From Pacificibacter marinus (GTDB lineage Bacteria > Pseudomonadota > Alphaproteobacteria > Rhodobacterales > Rhodobacteraceae), in assembly GCF_018860665.1 (NCBI RefSeq), contig NZ_JAHKPK010000025.1, forward strand, positions 162,279 to 226,278: a DNA stretch of 64,000 bases. The letters are read 5' to 3'. This document shows positions 34,183-43,678 of this stretch, piece after piece (within the stretch, counting starts at the first letter, position 1; each line of letters begins with the position of its first letter). The position numbers and the translations under genes are program-made. Under the pieces are notes generated by a model, which saw only the letters and a list, made by a program, of their open reading frames with translations, made no database searches and was not told the DNA's origin.

Positions 34183-36069
34183 ATGCTCAGCATCCTGACA
34201 CCATTTTTCATCTACCTCAGCGCCATTGTGATTGCAGTGCCTTTGGCACGCCGTTTGGGATTGGGATCCGTCCTAGGATACTTGTTGGCAGGGATTGTGA
34301 TTGGACCGATTTTGGGCTTGATCCAGCACAAAGAGAGCGAAGATCTGATGCATTTCGCCGAATTTGGCGTGGTAATGATGCTGTTTCTCATTGGATTGGA
34401 ACTGGACCCCCGCGCGCTTTGGGATATGCGCCATAAATTGCTTGGGCTTGGTGGTTTGCAAATCACGCTAACTCTTGGGGCTGTGGCAGGTGCTGCGATA
34501 CTTATGGGATTGACGTGGCAAACAGCCGTGGCCGTAGGCATGATCCTGTCTTTGTCATCTACAGCTGTGGTGTTGCAGACTTTATCGGAAAAGAAATTGA
34601 TGCAAACCGGCGGCGGGCGTGCGTCGTTTTCTGTGCTGCTGACCCAAGATATAGCGGTCATCCCGATGATCGCTATTTTGCCGCTTTTGGCTGTCGGCAA
34701 TCTATTATCTATCAATCCTGACGGGTCTATTTCGCGCGGCGCGCAAACTGTCGCACATGAGGATTTGACTTGGGTTCAAACTTTGCCCGCTTGGGGCGTG
34801 ACCTTGGCCACTTTGGGGGCTGTCGCCTTGATCATTTTTGCCGGCGTCTATCTGACACGGCCCTTTTTCAGATTTATACACGCGGCGAATCTGCGTGAAC
34901 TTTATACAGCTGTATCATTGTTTATCGTGGTGGGCATCGCCCTGCTGATGAGCTCCGTCGGTCTATCGCCTGCACTTGGCACGTTTTTGGCGGGTGTGGT
35001 TTTGGCCAATACCGAGTTTCGTCACGAGTTGGAAAGCTCGATCGAACCCTTCAAAGGTCTGTTGCTGGGGTTGTTTTTCATTGCAGTGGGGGCAGGCATT
35101 AATTTTAGCATCCTGTTTCGAGATCCCTTTGAAATCATTGCGCTAACACTGGGGCTTATGCTGCTTAAAGGCGTGATTTTGCTGATGATCGGGCGCCTGT
35201 TTTCGCTGCGCACACGCGGGCAATGGCTGCTAGCACTGTCCTTGGCGCAAGCGGGTGAATTTGGTATGGTTTTGACCACCTTTTCGTTGCAACAAGGTGT
35301 TTTGGAACTGTGGCTGGGCGAGCGTTTGTTGTTAATCATTGCCCTGTCATTGCTGTTTACGCCGTTGTTTTTCATGTTCCAAGATTATCTGCGCGCGCGT
35401 TTGTCAGACAAAATGGAAGACAGACAGCCAGATGACGAAATTGACGGCAAACAAAAAATCATCATCGCAGGCATTGGTCGATTTGGCCAAACGGTCAACC
35501 GTTTGGTGCGGGCCTCTGGGTTTGAAACCACGGTGATCGACCATGATCTCAAGGTCATCCAAGTGATGCGTAAATTTGGCATCAAAGGCTTTTTTGGCGA
35601 TCCAACGCGCCCAGATTTGCTACATGCAGCGGGACTTGAGAGTGCGAAAATTTTGGTGATTGCACTGGACGACAAGGCTGCTGCGCTCAAGCTGGTGGCA
35701 TTCGCCCGCAAGGCCAATCCCGATATTATGATCATCGCCCGCGCCCGTGATCGTATCCACGTGTATGAGTTGTATAAGGCCGGAGCCGACAAAATCGTGC
35801 GTGAAATGTTTGACTCATCGCTGCGCGCAGGCCGCTATGTTTTGGAAGAAATGGGTCTGTCAGACTATGACGCCTCACAGAGTGAACAGGCCTATTACCA
35901 ACATGATCGCCGCGCTTTGCGCGAATTGGCGGAACTATGGCAACCGGGGAAACCTGTGTCAGAAAATGCCGCTTATGTGGAACGCTCAAAGGCCTTGGAT
36001 ATCGATTTGGAAGCCGCCCTTGTGGCACAACTGCAGCAAGGGCGCGACACAGATACCAAAGTGTCCTAG
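34183..36069 (+). CDS. CPA2-family monovalent cation:proton antiporter (KefB/YbaL type)
   Basis: An inner-membrane potassium or sodium/proton antiporter. The 628-residue protein has about twelve membrane helices over residues 1-395, with GSVLGYLLAGIVIGP early on, LIGLELDP, and LSPALGTFLAGVVLANTEF. The cytoplasmic C-terminus holds a TrkA-N Rossmann domain beginning IIIAGIGRFGQTVNRLV, which would bind NAD(H) and gate transport. KefF-like partners are absent. It stands alone, convergent with cobT. Confidence 0.92.
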   Translation: MLSILTPFFIYLSAIVIAVPLARRLGLGSVLGYLLAGIVIGPILGLIQHKESEDLMHFAEFGVVMMLFLIGLELDPRALWDMRHKLLGLGGLQITLTLGAVAGAAILMGLTWQTAVAVGMILSLSSTAVVLQTLSEKKLMQTGGGRASFSVLLTQDIAVIPMIAILPLLAVGNLLSINPDGSISRGAQTVAHEDLTWVQTLPAWGVTLATLGAVALIIFAGVYLTRPFFRFIHAANLRELYTAVSLFIVVGIALLMSSVGLSPALGTFLAGVVLANTEFRHELESSIEPFKGLLLGLFFIAVGAGINFSILFRDPFEIIALTLGLMLLKGVILLMIGRLFSLRTRGQWLLALSLAQAGEFGMVLTTFSLQQGVLELWLGERLLLIIALSLLFTPLFFMFQDYLRARLSDKMEDRQPDDEIDGKQKIIIAGIGRFGQTVNRLVRASGFETTVIDHDLKVIQVMRKFGIKGFFGDPTRPDLLHAAGLESAKILVIALDDKAAALKLVAFARKANPDIMIIARARDRIHVYELYKAGADKIVREMFDSSLRAGRYVLEEMGLSDYDASQSEQAYYQHDRRALRELAELWQPGKPVSENAAYVERSKALDIDLEAALVAQLQQGRDTDTKVS

Positions 36070-36109
36070 CCCGTCCCACGCAATGCGCGCGCACTCCGAC
36101 ACTGACATG

Positions 36110-37114
36110 CTATTCTTCGGACACGCCGGCTTCCGCAAAAGTCGCCATGCCAGAATGACAGGCCACTGCCGCCTTGACCAAAGGCAATGCCAGTGCTGCC
36201 CCCGAGCCTTCACCAAGGCGCAGGCCAAAGTCGATAAGAGCGTCTTTGCCCAAAGCAGCCAATAATTGTTCATGTCCAGCTTCTGCTGATGTATGCCCCG
36301 CAATGCAGTGATCCAGCGCGCCGACCTGCGCTTGTTCCAAGGTCGCAGCGGCAGCACAACAGATGAACCCATCCAAGATCACCGGAATACGCAAAGCCCG
36401 TGCGCGCGCAATGGCGCCAGCCATCGCAGCCAGTTCACGCCCGCCCAAAGCGGCCAAGACCTGTAGTGCATCCAAATTACCAAACTTGGCCACACCCTTG
36501 GCGACCACATCTTGTTTGATCTTAAAGCCCGCATCATCCACGCCCGTGCCGCGCCCCGTCCAATCGGACGCTTCGCCACCAAACAACGCGTTGCAAATCG
36601 CAGCGGCAGGGGTGGTGTTGCCAATGCCCATTTCCCCCACAACCAACAGGTCGGCGGTCTCGGACACGGCATCCCAACCGACCGTCAAAGCCGCGACACA
36701 ATCGGCCTCGGACATCGCGGGCTGCTCAGTGAAATCATGGGTCGGACGATCCAGATCGATTGCGTGAACAGACATCGACGCACCTGCGTTTTTCGACAAT
36801 TGATTGATCGCAGCGCCGCCATGTTCAAAGTTTATCACCATCTGTGCGGTGACTTCTGCGGGAAAGGCAGAGACACCCTGTGCTGTGACACCGTGGTTGC
36901 CCGCGAATACAATCACCTGAGGCGCTTCGATTGTCGGCCGCGCAGTCCCGCGCCAAGACGCATACCAAATCGCGATGTCTTCCAAGCGCCCCAAAGAGCC
37001 AGCGGGTTTGGTCAAACTGCCATTGCGCGCCTCGGCCCCTGCTTTGCTTTGTGCATCAGCATGCGGGGCGGCAGCCAAGATGGCCTGGAAAGCATCAAGT
37101 GTGGTGAATGGCAT
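36110..37114 (-). CDS. cobT: CobT, nicotinate-nucleotide:DMB phosphoribosyltransferase
   Basis: Makes alpha-ribazole phosphate from dimethylbenzimidazole and nicotinate mononucleotide for the lower ligand of cobalamin. The 334-residue protein has [38 protein letters not shown] and, near the end, [13 protein letters not shown], in which Glu302 is the likely catalytic base. It is divergent from cobS, whose enzyme uses its product after dephosphorylation. This pair forms the nucleotide-loop assembly branch; other cob genes are not in the window. Confidence 0.96.
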   Translation of the reverse strand: MPFTTLDAFQAILAAAPHADAQSKAGAEARNGSLTKPAGSLGRLEDIAIWYASWRGTARPTIEAPQVIVFAGNHGVTAQGVSAFPAEVTAQMVINFEHGGAAINQLSKNAGASMSVHAIDLDRPTHDFTEQPAMSEADCVAALTVGWDAVSETADLLVVGEMGIGNTTPAAAICNALFGGEASDWTGRGTGVDDAGFKIKQDVVAKGVAKFGNLDALQVLAALGGRELAAMAGAIARARALRIPVILDGFICCAAAATLEQAQVGALDHCIAGHTSAEAGHEQLLAALGKDALIDFGLRLGEGSGAALALPLVKAAVACHSGMATFAEAGVSEE

Positions 37115-37209
37115 GGGACGGCTCCGTCATTGTCTTTAAGCTGGGGTTTGTCTATCTGCTTGGACGATGCGATTATAGAACAAACTTGCCGCAGGGAGCA
37201 TATTTGCCC

Positions 37210-37962
37210 ATGACGTCCACCGTTTTTCGACCCCAAATCAGCGACATTAAAACCGCTTTTGCCTTGTTGACCCGCCTGCCTGTTCAAGCCAGTTTCACGC
37301 GCACGGCTGAAGCCACTTGGGCCTTCCCGCTCATTGGGGCTTGTGTCGGGGTCTTCATGGTGATGATAGCTTTGCTGTCGGATTGGCTTGGTTTAAGCCT
37401 TGGAGTCTCTGCGGGTCTCGCCATTGCAAGCGCTGTGTTCCTCACCGGCGCCATGCATGAAGACGGCATCGCCGACAGTGCAGACGGACTGTGGGGCGGT
37501 TGGACCCCTGCCCGCCGTTTGGAAATTATGCGAGACAGCCATATCGGTACTTACGGCGTATTGGCCTTGATTTTGGTAATGCTGCTGCGGTTCTCGACCA
37601 TCACAATGTTGGTGAACAACTTGCAGCTTGGTGCTTTCGTTGCCGCCGCTGTGCTGTCGCGCGCGGCGATGCCTTTTGTCATGGCCCTATTGCCCCATGC
37701 GCGTGATGATGGACTGTCAGTACAAACTGGACGTCCCAGTGGCACCACCGCTGCTATCGGCGCTGTGATCGCGCTTGCTTTGGCTTGGGTGAGTATCGGC
37801 TTTGTTCCAATGGTTTTGGCCGCCAGTGCCTGTGGTTTGGTGATTTTGGGGGTGATGAAAATTGCCAAAGCAAAAATCGGTGGTCAAACGGGTGATATTT
37901 TGGGGGCGACGCAGGTTTTGTGCGAACTTTGCGTTCTGGCCATTGGCACGACACTTTACTGA
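37210..37962 (+). CDS. cobS: CobS, adenosylcobinamide-GDP ribazoletransferase
   Basis: The membrane-bound cobalamin synthase that joins adenosylcobinamide-GDP and alpha-ribazole. The 250-residue protein has IKTAFALLTRLPV at the start and the signature GAMHEDGIADSADGLWGG followed by MRDSHIGTYGVLAL. Six or so hydrophobic helices follow. The ATG at 37210 is preceded by GGGAG. The 95-base gap to the divergent cobT must hold both promoters; no cobalamin riboswitch is visible there. Confidence 0.95.
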   Translation: MTSTVFRPQISDIKTAFALLTRLPVQASFTRTAEATWAFPLIGACVGVFMVMIALLSDWLGLSLGVSAGLAIASAVFLTGAMHEDGIADSADGLWGGWTPARRLEIMRDSHIGTYGVLALILVMLLRFSTITMLVNNLQLGAFVAAAVLSRAAMPFVMALLPHARDDGLSVQTGRPSGTTAAIGAVIALALAWVSIGFVPMVLAASACGLVILGVMKIAKAKIGGQTGDILGATQVLCELCVLAIGTTLY

Positions 37963-37996
37963 TCGCCGCGTTTTAATGATCTTCTGTGCTCGCGCA

Positions 37997-38033
37997 AAAG
38001 AAAACCGCCGCAAGATCATGTCCGCGGCGGTTC
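37997..38033 (-). terminator. terminator after carD
   Basis: On the minus strand, AACCGCCGC/GCGGCGGTT forms a nine-base stem followed by TTCTTTT. It lies 22 bases past the carD stop and 40 bases past the convergent cobS end. Confidence 0.82.
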
Positions 38034-38054
38034 TGAATTGTAAGCTTGGGACTG

Positions 38055-38573
38055 TTAAGCCGCAGCAGGTGCGCGCGACGTCAAAACATCCGTAATTGTT
38101 TTGCCCGCTTCAACTTCATCCGAGCCAGCCACAGCCGCCACTTCGCGTGTCAAACGCTCTAAGGCTGCTTCGTACAACTGACGCTCAGAGTAAGACTGTT
38201 CGCGCTGATCGTCTGTGCGGTGCAAATCGCGCACCACTTCGGCGATGGCAATCAGATCACCTGAGTTGATCTTTTGCTCATATTCTTGCGCGCGGCGCGA
38301 CCACATAGCCCGTTTGACTTTGGCTTTGCCTTTGAGCGTTTTCATCGCATGTGCAATGACATCAGGCGACGACAAGGACCGCATGCCCACTTCGTCAGCT
38401 TTATGCGTAGGAACGCGCAATGTCATTTTGTCTTTTTCAAACGCGATGACGAAAAGTTCGAGAGAAATCCCAGCGATTTCTTGCTCTTCGATAGAGACGA
38501 CTTTGCCCACGCCATGCGACGGGTAAACGACGAAATCATTGGGGCTGTAATCTGGTCTATTGGTCTTGCTCAT
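38055..38573 (-). CDS. carD: CarD-family RNA polymerase-binding regulator
   Basis: A 172-residue CarD/CdnL protein that binds the RNA polymerase beta subunit and stabilises open complexes, notably at rRNA promoters. The N-terminal Tudor-like domain (DFVVYPSHGVGKVVSIEEQE) binds polymerase. The helical C-terminal domain carries WSRRAQEYEQKINSGD and EVVRDLHRTDDQREQSYSER, with the Trp known to contact promoter DNA. The ATG at 38573 has GAGG upstream; a TTG two codons earlier is less likely. Confidence 0.95.
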   Translation of the reverse strand: MSKTNRPDYSPNDFVVYPSHGVGKVVSIEEQEIAGISLELFVIAFEKDKMTLRVPTHKADEVGMRSLSSPDVIAHAMKTLKGKAKVKRAMWSRRAQEYEQKINSGDLIAIAEVVRDLHRTDDQREQSYSERQLYEAALERLTREVAAVAGSDEVEAGKTITDVLTSRAPAAA

Positions 38574-38680
38574 AGTCAATCTGGTTCCTCAAAGAACAGG
38601 TATTAAAGACCTTCGACTTCACGCTGTTTTGCCGCAACTGCGGGCAAGACGGTGCGACCCAAGGGTCAATTTTGGCGCGA

Positions 38681-38721
38681 AAAACTCAAGCCCCAGTCAA
38701 ACTATGCTGTTGGGGTTTGAG
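38681..38721 (-). terminator. second minus-strand terminator between carD and fdxA
   Basis: An eleven-base stem CTCAAACCCCA/TGGGGCTTGAG (one wobble) with a 15-base loop is followed on the minus strand by five T. It lies 150 bases beyond the fdxA terminator and upstream of carD, so it should serve something transcribed in between, possibly a small RNA. The rest of 38580-38860 shows no gene. Confidence 0.65.
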
Positions 38722-38861
38722 GTCGATATGTCCTGATGTTGTTGGGGTACCATACCAAAAAAACGCACCATTTAAAAGGTGGGCAAGAGCATGGCAGCAA
38801 GTTTTGGCCTGTTTTCAAGGCGATAAAGCGAAAAAATACGGCTGATTATGAAGATTTAGTA

Positions 38862-38898
38862 AAATCAAAGCCCTCGCATGTCACACATGACGAGGGCT
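38862..38898 (-). terminator. terminator after fdxA
   Basis: AGCCCTCG/CGAGGGCT with an inner ATGT/ACAT pairing forms a long stem. On the minus strand it is followed by TTTGATTTTA. It lies 70 bases after the fdxA stop. Confidence 0.78.
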
Positions 38899-38967
38899 CT
38901 CGATGGAATATGATTCGGGTATTTGGCAAAAAATCCTACCGAAACACGCCACGCATAAATGGCGTGA

Positions 38968-39306
38968 TCAGCCGCCTTCGCCGGGGGCTTCCGAGAAATC
39001 GGTTTCAAGCTTGTTCTCTTGGCCGTCTTTTTCTTCATAGCCGGGCATTGGGTCTTTTTTGGACAGGATCACCGGCCAAGCTTCGGAATACTTGCGGTTG
39101 AATTCAACCCATTTTTCCATTGCTGGCTCTGTGTCTGGGCGGATCGCGTCAGCGGGGCATTCAGGTTCGCAAACACCACAGTCGATGCATTCATCGGGGT
39201 GAATGACCAACATGTTTTCACCTTCGTAGAAACAGTCCACAGGACAGACTTCTACACAGTCAGTGTACTTACAAGAAATGCAGTTTTCGATCACGACATA
39301 GGTCAT
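38968..39306 (-). CDS. fdxA: FdxA, seven-iron ferredoxin
   Basis: A 112-residue ferredoxin carrying one 3Fe-4S and one 4Fe-4S cluster. The N-terminal half has nine cysteines: 9, 12, 17, 21 and 25 in [19 protein letters not shown], and 40, 43, 46 and 50 in [14 protein letters not shown]. The C-terminal extension ([14 protein letters not shown]) is typical of the FdxA type in alphaproteobacteria. It is a general electron carrier. It sits 56 bases from the S4-domain gene on the same strand, with its own terminator downstream. Confidence 0.96.
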   Translation of the reverse strand: MTYVVIENCISCKYTDCVEVCPVDCFYEGENMLVIHPDECIDCGVCEPECPADAIRPDTEPAMEKWVEFNRKYSEAWPVILSKKDPMPGYEEKDGQENKLETDFSEAPGEGG

Positions 39307-39362
39307 TGCGGCTCATCCAGAAATTCAAGGTCGGCCTTAGCTAACGCTCATTGCCAAATCAT

Positions 39363-39749
39363 TCAAGCATCTCGAAACATATCTTTGGGGGAAAGAAGAC
39401 CAGTGCGACGATCTTTCTTAGTTGGGCGACCTTTTCCCTCAAATTTAGGCGATTGTGGAACGAATTCCTTTGCCTCTGAAACAGGTGTCAGATCCTCATA
39501 GAGCATTTGCGCCTCAGGCGCGGGGCCACGTCGCGTGCCACAAGCAATCACGCGCACGGTTTTGACCTCTTTGGCTTGGGTAAAGACCAACAGGTCCCCT
39601 GCCCCGACCGCCACAGACGGCTTTGCCACTTTGTTAGAATTCAATCGCACGTTCCCGCCGCTGACGACCTTGGTCGCAAGCGAGCGGGTTTTGAAAAAGC
39701 GGGCATACCATAGCCACTTATCGAGGCGTATCGTGTCCCGCTTTTCCAA
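39363..39749 (-). CDS. S4-domain RNA-binding protein (HslR-like, TTG start)
   Basis: 128 residues with an S4 RNA-binding fold: IRLDKWLWYARFFKTRSLAT, then GNVRLNSNKVAKPSVAVGAGD. It resembles HslR (Hsp15), which rescues stalled 50S subunits. The tail is basic. No ATG fits; the TTG at 39749 begins one base after the stop of the upstream helicase gene, so translation is probably coupled to it. Confidence 0.88.
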   Translation of the reverse strand: MEKRDTIRLDKWLWYARFFKTRSLATKVVSGGNVRLNSNKVAKPSVAVGAGDLLVFTQAKEVKTVRVIACGTRRGPAPEAQMLYEDLTPVSEAKEFVPQSPKFEGKGRPTKKDRRTGLLSPKDMFRDA

Positions 39750-39750
39750 C

Positions 39751-42609
39751 TTATTTAGAGTCTTTCAATCCCATCAACGCTGCTGCGAAGGGGTTGTCTG
39801 GATCGATGGCTTTTTCTTTACGTGTAGGACGCGCAGAGAATGACTGTGGTTTATTGCCACCTTTGCCGCCATCGCGTTTGCCACCGTCACGCCGAGGTTT
39901 GCCTTTGCCTTGTGGGCGAGTTTTGCCTTTAGCTTCACCATCTTGACGGTTGCCTTGACGCCCTTCTTGACGGCGCGGCCCACGGTTTGCACCGCGATTG
40001 CCACCCCATTTGAAGGTGTAGAACACTTCCATGTCCACAGGAGCCGCATCCGCAACAGGCGCAGGTTCTGCCTCAGCAACTGGCGCTTCGGCTTCAACCG
40101 CAGGTGCCTCAGCCGCTACAGCCTCCGTCGTAGGCGCATCCTCTGTTGCCGCTTCCTCTGTTGGCGCAACTTCAGCAGAGGCTTCGACAGCCGCATCGCT
40201 CGGCTTTTCAGGGGCTGCTTTGACTTTGACCCGCTCGCCTTTTTCAGCCGCGTAACCAAGCCCCACCATCAGATCAGCGAACTGCTCTAGCGTCATGCCT
40301 GTGATCGACAACATGTCAGGGTTGGCTTCAAACCCAGCGCGGCTGTCTTTAGTGCGCAGCAAATCTGCCAAGCGTTCCAACATGTCGATGCGAATCGCGC
40401 GCGCGCCAGCCAAACGGTAGCCAGACATCGCGTAATAGCCCTCAGGAGCGTGTGCCGCTGCTGGGATTGTCACCAAGCCAGGGGGGGGGCTATCGGGAGC
40501 CACATCGTGTTTCGCCGACAAAGACCACAAAAGCAAACGCAAACGCGTTGGCGCTGGCTTCAAAATCGCAGGCATAAAGATGGTGAACTGACCAAACCGA
40601 ATACCGTGTTTGCGCAAAGCTCCACGAGCGTCTTGATCCAGCTCTTTCACCTCAGCGGCCACAGCGCCGCGTTCGATCACGCCGAGGTTTTCTTCCAAAC
40701 GGAAAGCAAACCCGCGGGCCAAACCTGTCAACGCTTCGTCTTTGGACATCGCAAGCAATGGCTCAAACAGTGTCGCAACTTTGCGGTCGATGAAATGCTG
40801 CAAACGGCGCGTAACCTTGTCGATCACGTCTTGGCCAGCAACCTCGTCAACGAAAGCAACCACCCGTGGGCGCAAGGCGCTATCGCCAGCTATGAGTTTC
40901 CCCACAGCGTGCTCACCCCACATGAGGCCACCCTGTTCGGTGAAATCCATTTCAGTGTCCGGTGCATTGTAGAACCGGTCAGCACGCAAATGGAATTCAG
41001 GCGCCAGCACAGCCACAGCCGCTTGGGCCAATGTCTTTGCTTCGTCCGGTGTCGCAGTCGTATCTTGACTGAAACGGAATCCCTCTAGACGGCCGATGAG
41101 TTCACCCTCAACCATCACTTCACCTTTATCGTTCACGTCGGCCACTAGGCCCTCCTTCTGCTTCAACCGCCGGAGGAGTACACTCGTCCGCCGGTCAACA
41201 AATCTTTGCGTCAGCGCATTGTGTAGCGCATCTGACAATCGGTCTTCTACTGCGCGGGTCTCGGCACGCCAATGCTTTTCATCGTCGACCCAACCCGTGC
41301 GCTGCGCAACATACGTCCAAGTGCGCACATAGGCGAGTCTTTTAGACAATGTATCGATATTGCCCTCAATCCGGTCAATGCGTTTGATCTGTGCGGCCAG
41401 CCAATCGTCGGGAATCCGCCCAACCCCATGAAGAAAATCAAAGATTCGCTCCAAAAGGCTGGTGTGTTCGCCGTGCGAAATGCCGCGAAAATCAGGAATG
41501 CGGCACACATCCCACAAAAGTTTCACGTCTTTACTGCCCCGAATACGCGGCCGCACCGTCTGCAAAGATCCCAACGTTTTGAGTGACGCTAAGTCATCTG
41601 CTTCGCGCGCTTTGATCAGGCTTGGATCGTTTGGCGGCTGCTCAAGCGAGCCGATTAATGTGTCCACTGTGCCAAATTCAAGCCGTGGATTGCGCCAAAC
41701 AAGTTTCTTGATTGGCTCGAACCGATGGCTTTCAATCGCCTCGATCACCGCCTCGTCCAAGGGCGAAGCCTCACCCGTCACCCCAAATGTGCCATCCGTT
41801 TGATAGCGCCCAGCGCGGCCTGCGATCTGCGCCATTTCATTGGGCAGCAATGGCCGCATCCGCCGTCCGTCAAATTTTGTCGTAGCCGAAAACGCCACAT
41901 GGGTCACATCAAGATTTAGCCCCATGCCGATGGCATCTGTTGCCACGAGATAATTGACCTCACCATTTTGGTACATCTCGACTTGCGCATTACGCGTGCG
42001 CGGACTCAACGCCCCCATCACCACAGCCGCGCCGCCTTTTTGACGGCGCAGAAGTTCTGCGATGGCATAGACATTTTCAACAGAAAACCCAACAATCGCC
42101 GCTCGTTCAGGCATCCGACTTAGCTTTTTCGAACCTGCGTAGGTCAGTTTGGAAAAGCGTTCGCGTTTCATGAATTGCGCTTTGGGCACAAGGTCCGCGA
42201 TGACGGATTTCATCGTCTCAGAGCCCAAAAACAGCGTCTCATGCGTGCCGCGCGCATGCAGCAAACGATCTGTGAACACATGTCCACGATCAGGATCGGC
42301 ACAAAGCTGCACTTCGTCAATGGCTAGAAAATCAGGGCCGATGTCTGTGGGCATGGCCTCAACCGTGCAGACCCAATATTGCGTGCGTGGCGGCACGATG
42401 CGTTCTTCGCCAGTGACCAGCGCCACCACAGAGGGCCCGCGAATGGCGACGATACGGTCATAGACTTCACGCGCCAAAAGCCGCAGCGGCAAGCCGATCA
42501 CGCCAGAGCGATAACTCAACATCCGCTCAATCGCGTAATGTGTTTTGCCCGTGTTGGTTGCCCCCAACATGGCGGTGATACGGGCGGCCTGCCCCATTGC
42601 GCTGCTCAT
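39751..42609 (-). CDS. SUV3-like RNA/DNA helicase with repetitive tail
   Basis: 952 residues. The N-terminal half is a superfamily 2 helicase: GATNTGKT at about 16-23, LAIDEVQLC as the DExx box, and QIAGRAGRYQTDG as motif VI. The closest known type is SUV3, the helicase of the mitochondrial RNA degradosome, which is common in alphaproteobacteria. Residues 780-860 are an Ala/Glu/Pro repeat, and the last 90 residues are basic and Gly/Arg/Gln-rich, a likely RNA-binding tail. A role in RNA turnover is inferred. It is coupled to the S4-domain gene. Confidence 0.9.
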   Translation of the reverse strand: MSSAMGQAARITAMLGATNTGKTHYAIERMLSYRSGVIGLPLRLLAREVYDRIVAIRGPSVVALVTGEERIVPPRTQYWVCTVEAMPTDIGPDFLAIDEVQLCADPDRGHVFTDRLLHARGTHETLFLGSETMKSVIADLVPKAQFMKRERFSKLTYAGSKKLSRMPERAAIVGFSVENVYAIAELLRRQKGGAAVVMGALSPRTRNAQVEMYQNGEVNYLVATDAIGMGLNLDVTHVAFSATTKFDGRRMRPLLPNEMAQIAGRAGRYQTDGTFGVTGEASPLDEAVIEAIESHRFEPIKKLVWRNPRLEFGTVDTLIGSLEQPPNDPSLIKAREADDLASLKTLGSLQTVRPRIRGSKDVKLLWDVCRIPDFRGISHGEHTSLLERIFDFLHGVGRIPDDWLAAQIKRIDRIEGNIDTLSKRLAYVRTWTYVAQRTGWVDDEKHWRAETRAVEDRLSDALHNALTQRFVDRRTSVLLRRLKQKEGLVADVNDKGEVMVEGELIGRLEGFRFSQDTTATPDEAKTLAQAAVAVLAPEFHLRADRFYNAPDTEMDFTEQGGLMWGEHAVGKLIAGDSALRPRVVAFVDEVAGQDVIDKVTRRLQHFIDRKVATLFEPLLAMSKDEALTGLARGFAFRLEENLGVIERGAVAAEVKELDQDARGALRKHGIRFGQFTIFMPAILKPAPTRLRLLLWSLSAKHDVAPDSPPPGLVTIPAAAHAPEGYYAMSGYRLAGARAIRIDMLERLADLLRTKDSRAGFEANPDMLSITGMTLEQFADLMVGLGYAAEKGERVKVKAAPEKPSDAAVEASAEVAPTEEAATEDAPTTEAVAAEAPAVEAEAPVAEAEPAPVADAAPVDMEVFYTFKWGGNRGANRGPRRQEGRQGNRQDGEAKGKTRPQGKGKPRRDGGKRDGGKGGNKPQSFSARPTRKEKAIDPDNPFAAALMGLKDSK

Positions 42610-42640
42610 GGCATCTGCCTTTTTAGTCTTTGGATGTCAT

Positions 42641-43198
42641 TTAAAGCGCGGCACCGCTAAGTGCCAGTTCAAGAAACTCGATTCGTTGATCAAGCCCGCC
42701 CATATGCGGATGGATATCCCGTATGGCATATAGAACCTTCAACGCGTTATCGGTCTGTTCCAACTCGTCCAGAATCTGCGCCATGCCAGACATCGCCCCA
42801 AAATGACGTGGTTCTAATGTCAATGTGGTGCCAATATCGGCCATCGCCGCGCCGTAAAGCCCCGCGTGATAATAGGCGGTTGCGCGCGCATTATACCCTT
42901 CGGCAAAGTCAGGCGCATGATCGATCAAGGCAGTAAGATGATCGATCGCCAAAAGCGAATCGCCCATTTCCATTGCCTCCATCCCCCGTTCGAGCAAATA
43001 ATCCATCGCATCAGAGCCGGAGCGCGCCAATTCGGCATAAAGATCATGTTCAATCGCTCCAGCCTGTGTTTCATCTGCCATGGCCAGCTGGTCAAACAGC
43101 CCATTCAATTTATCCGCATCCACGGCCAGCGCACTTTGGGTCCAACACAGACACAAAGACGTAACGATACATTTGAGAAACAGTTGCATTCGGTCCAT
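42641..43198 (-). CDS. exported TPR-repeat protein
   Basis: 185 residues with a signal peptide of about 25 residues (ending SALA) and TPR-like helices: SLLAIDHLTALIDHAPDFAE, GYNARATAYYHAGLYGAAMA and DIGTTLTLEPRHFGAMSGMA. TPR proteins mediate protein contacts; the partner is unknown, and a periplasmic location is likely. It lies 31 bases upstream of the helicase gene on the same strand and may share its transcript. A Met at codon 4 is an alternative start. Confidence 0.85.
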   Translation of the reverse strand: MDRMQLFLKCIVTSLCLCWTQSALAVDADKLNGLFDQLAMADETQAGAIEHDLYAELARSGSDAMDYLLERGMEAMEMGDSLLAIDHLTALIDHAPDFAEGYNARATAYYHAGLYGAAMADIGTTLTLEPRHFGAMSGMAQILDELEQTDNALKVLYAIRDIHPHMGGLDQRIEFLELALSGAAL

Positions 43199-43285
43199 AA
43201 TGTTTATGAGTGTAGCTTCTTGGCTCTTGTGGGCAATGCCCCATATGTAAAAGAAGCCAAAAACAACCGAACCAAAGGAAAACTT

Positions 43286-43576
43286 ATGAGCGATATCCTA
43301 ACAGCAGCCGTCGCAGCCTTGAATGAAAAGATCGATGGCGGCTTTGCTGCGGGCACCGCGAAATTCGTCATCGCGGACGAAGGCTCTATTATTGTCGATG
43401 CGGATGGCGCACGTGCCTCTGATGACGACGCAGACGTCACGCTGACAGCAGATGTCGAGACCTTCCAAGGCATGATCGAAGGCGAAGTGAACCCCACCGC
43501 CGCCTTCATGCAAGGTAAGCTGACCGTTGATGGCGACATGGGTATGGCCATGCAGCTTGGGTCTGCTTTGGCCTAA
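43286..43576 (+). CDS. SCP2 sterol/lipid-binding domain protein
   Basis: A 96-residue stand-alone SCP2 domain, with FVIADEGSIIVDADGARASD, ADVTLTADVETFQGMIEGEV and ptaafmqGKLTVDGDMGMAM-type C-terminal motif. Such small proteins bind acyl-CoA or other lipids in the cytoplasm. AAAGGA precedes the ATG at 43286. It is followed by a terminator and then by a lipase-like hydrolase gene on the same strand, so a lipid link between the two is plausible. Confidence 0.9.
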   Translation: MSDILTAAVAALNEKIDGGFAAGTAKFVIADEGSIIVDADGARASDDDADVTLTADVETFQGMIEGEVNPTAAFMQGKLTVDGDMGMAMQLGSALA

Positions 43577-43593
43577 ATTACAGAGTTTTTAAG

Positions 43594-43623
43594 CCTTGCC
43601 GCGTCACAGTGGCAGGGTCTTTT
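43594..43623 (+). terminator. terminator after the SCP2 gene
   Basis: CCTTGCC/GGCAGGG (one wobble) with a ten-base loop, followed by TCTTTT. Confidence 0.6.
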
Positions 43624-43678
43624 GCTTTGCGGAATGTCTCCGCTTTCATATTTTTCTAGCATCTTCGCGAGGCCCCAC

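Noticed and set aside
37115-37209. Cobalamin riboswitch between cobT and cobS
   Set aside because: The gap is too short, and I saw none of the conserved B12-box sequence.
38736-39101. Plus-strand open frame over the fdxA end
   Set aside because: It crosses the fdxA terminator and the fdxA coding region and has no recognisable protein features.
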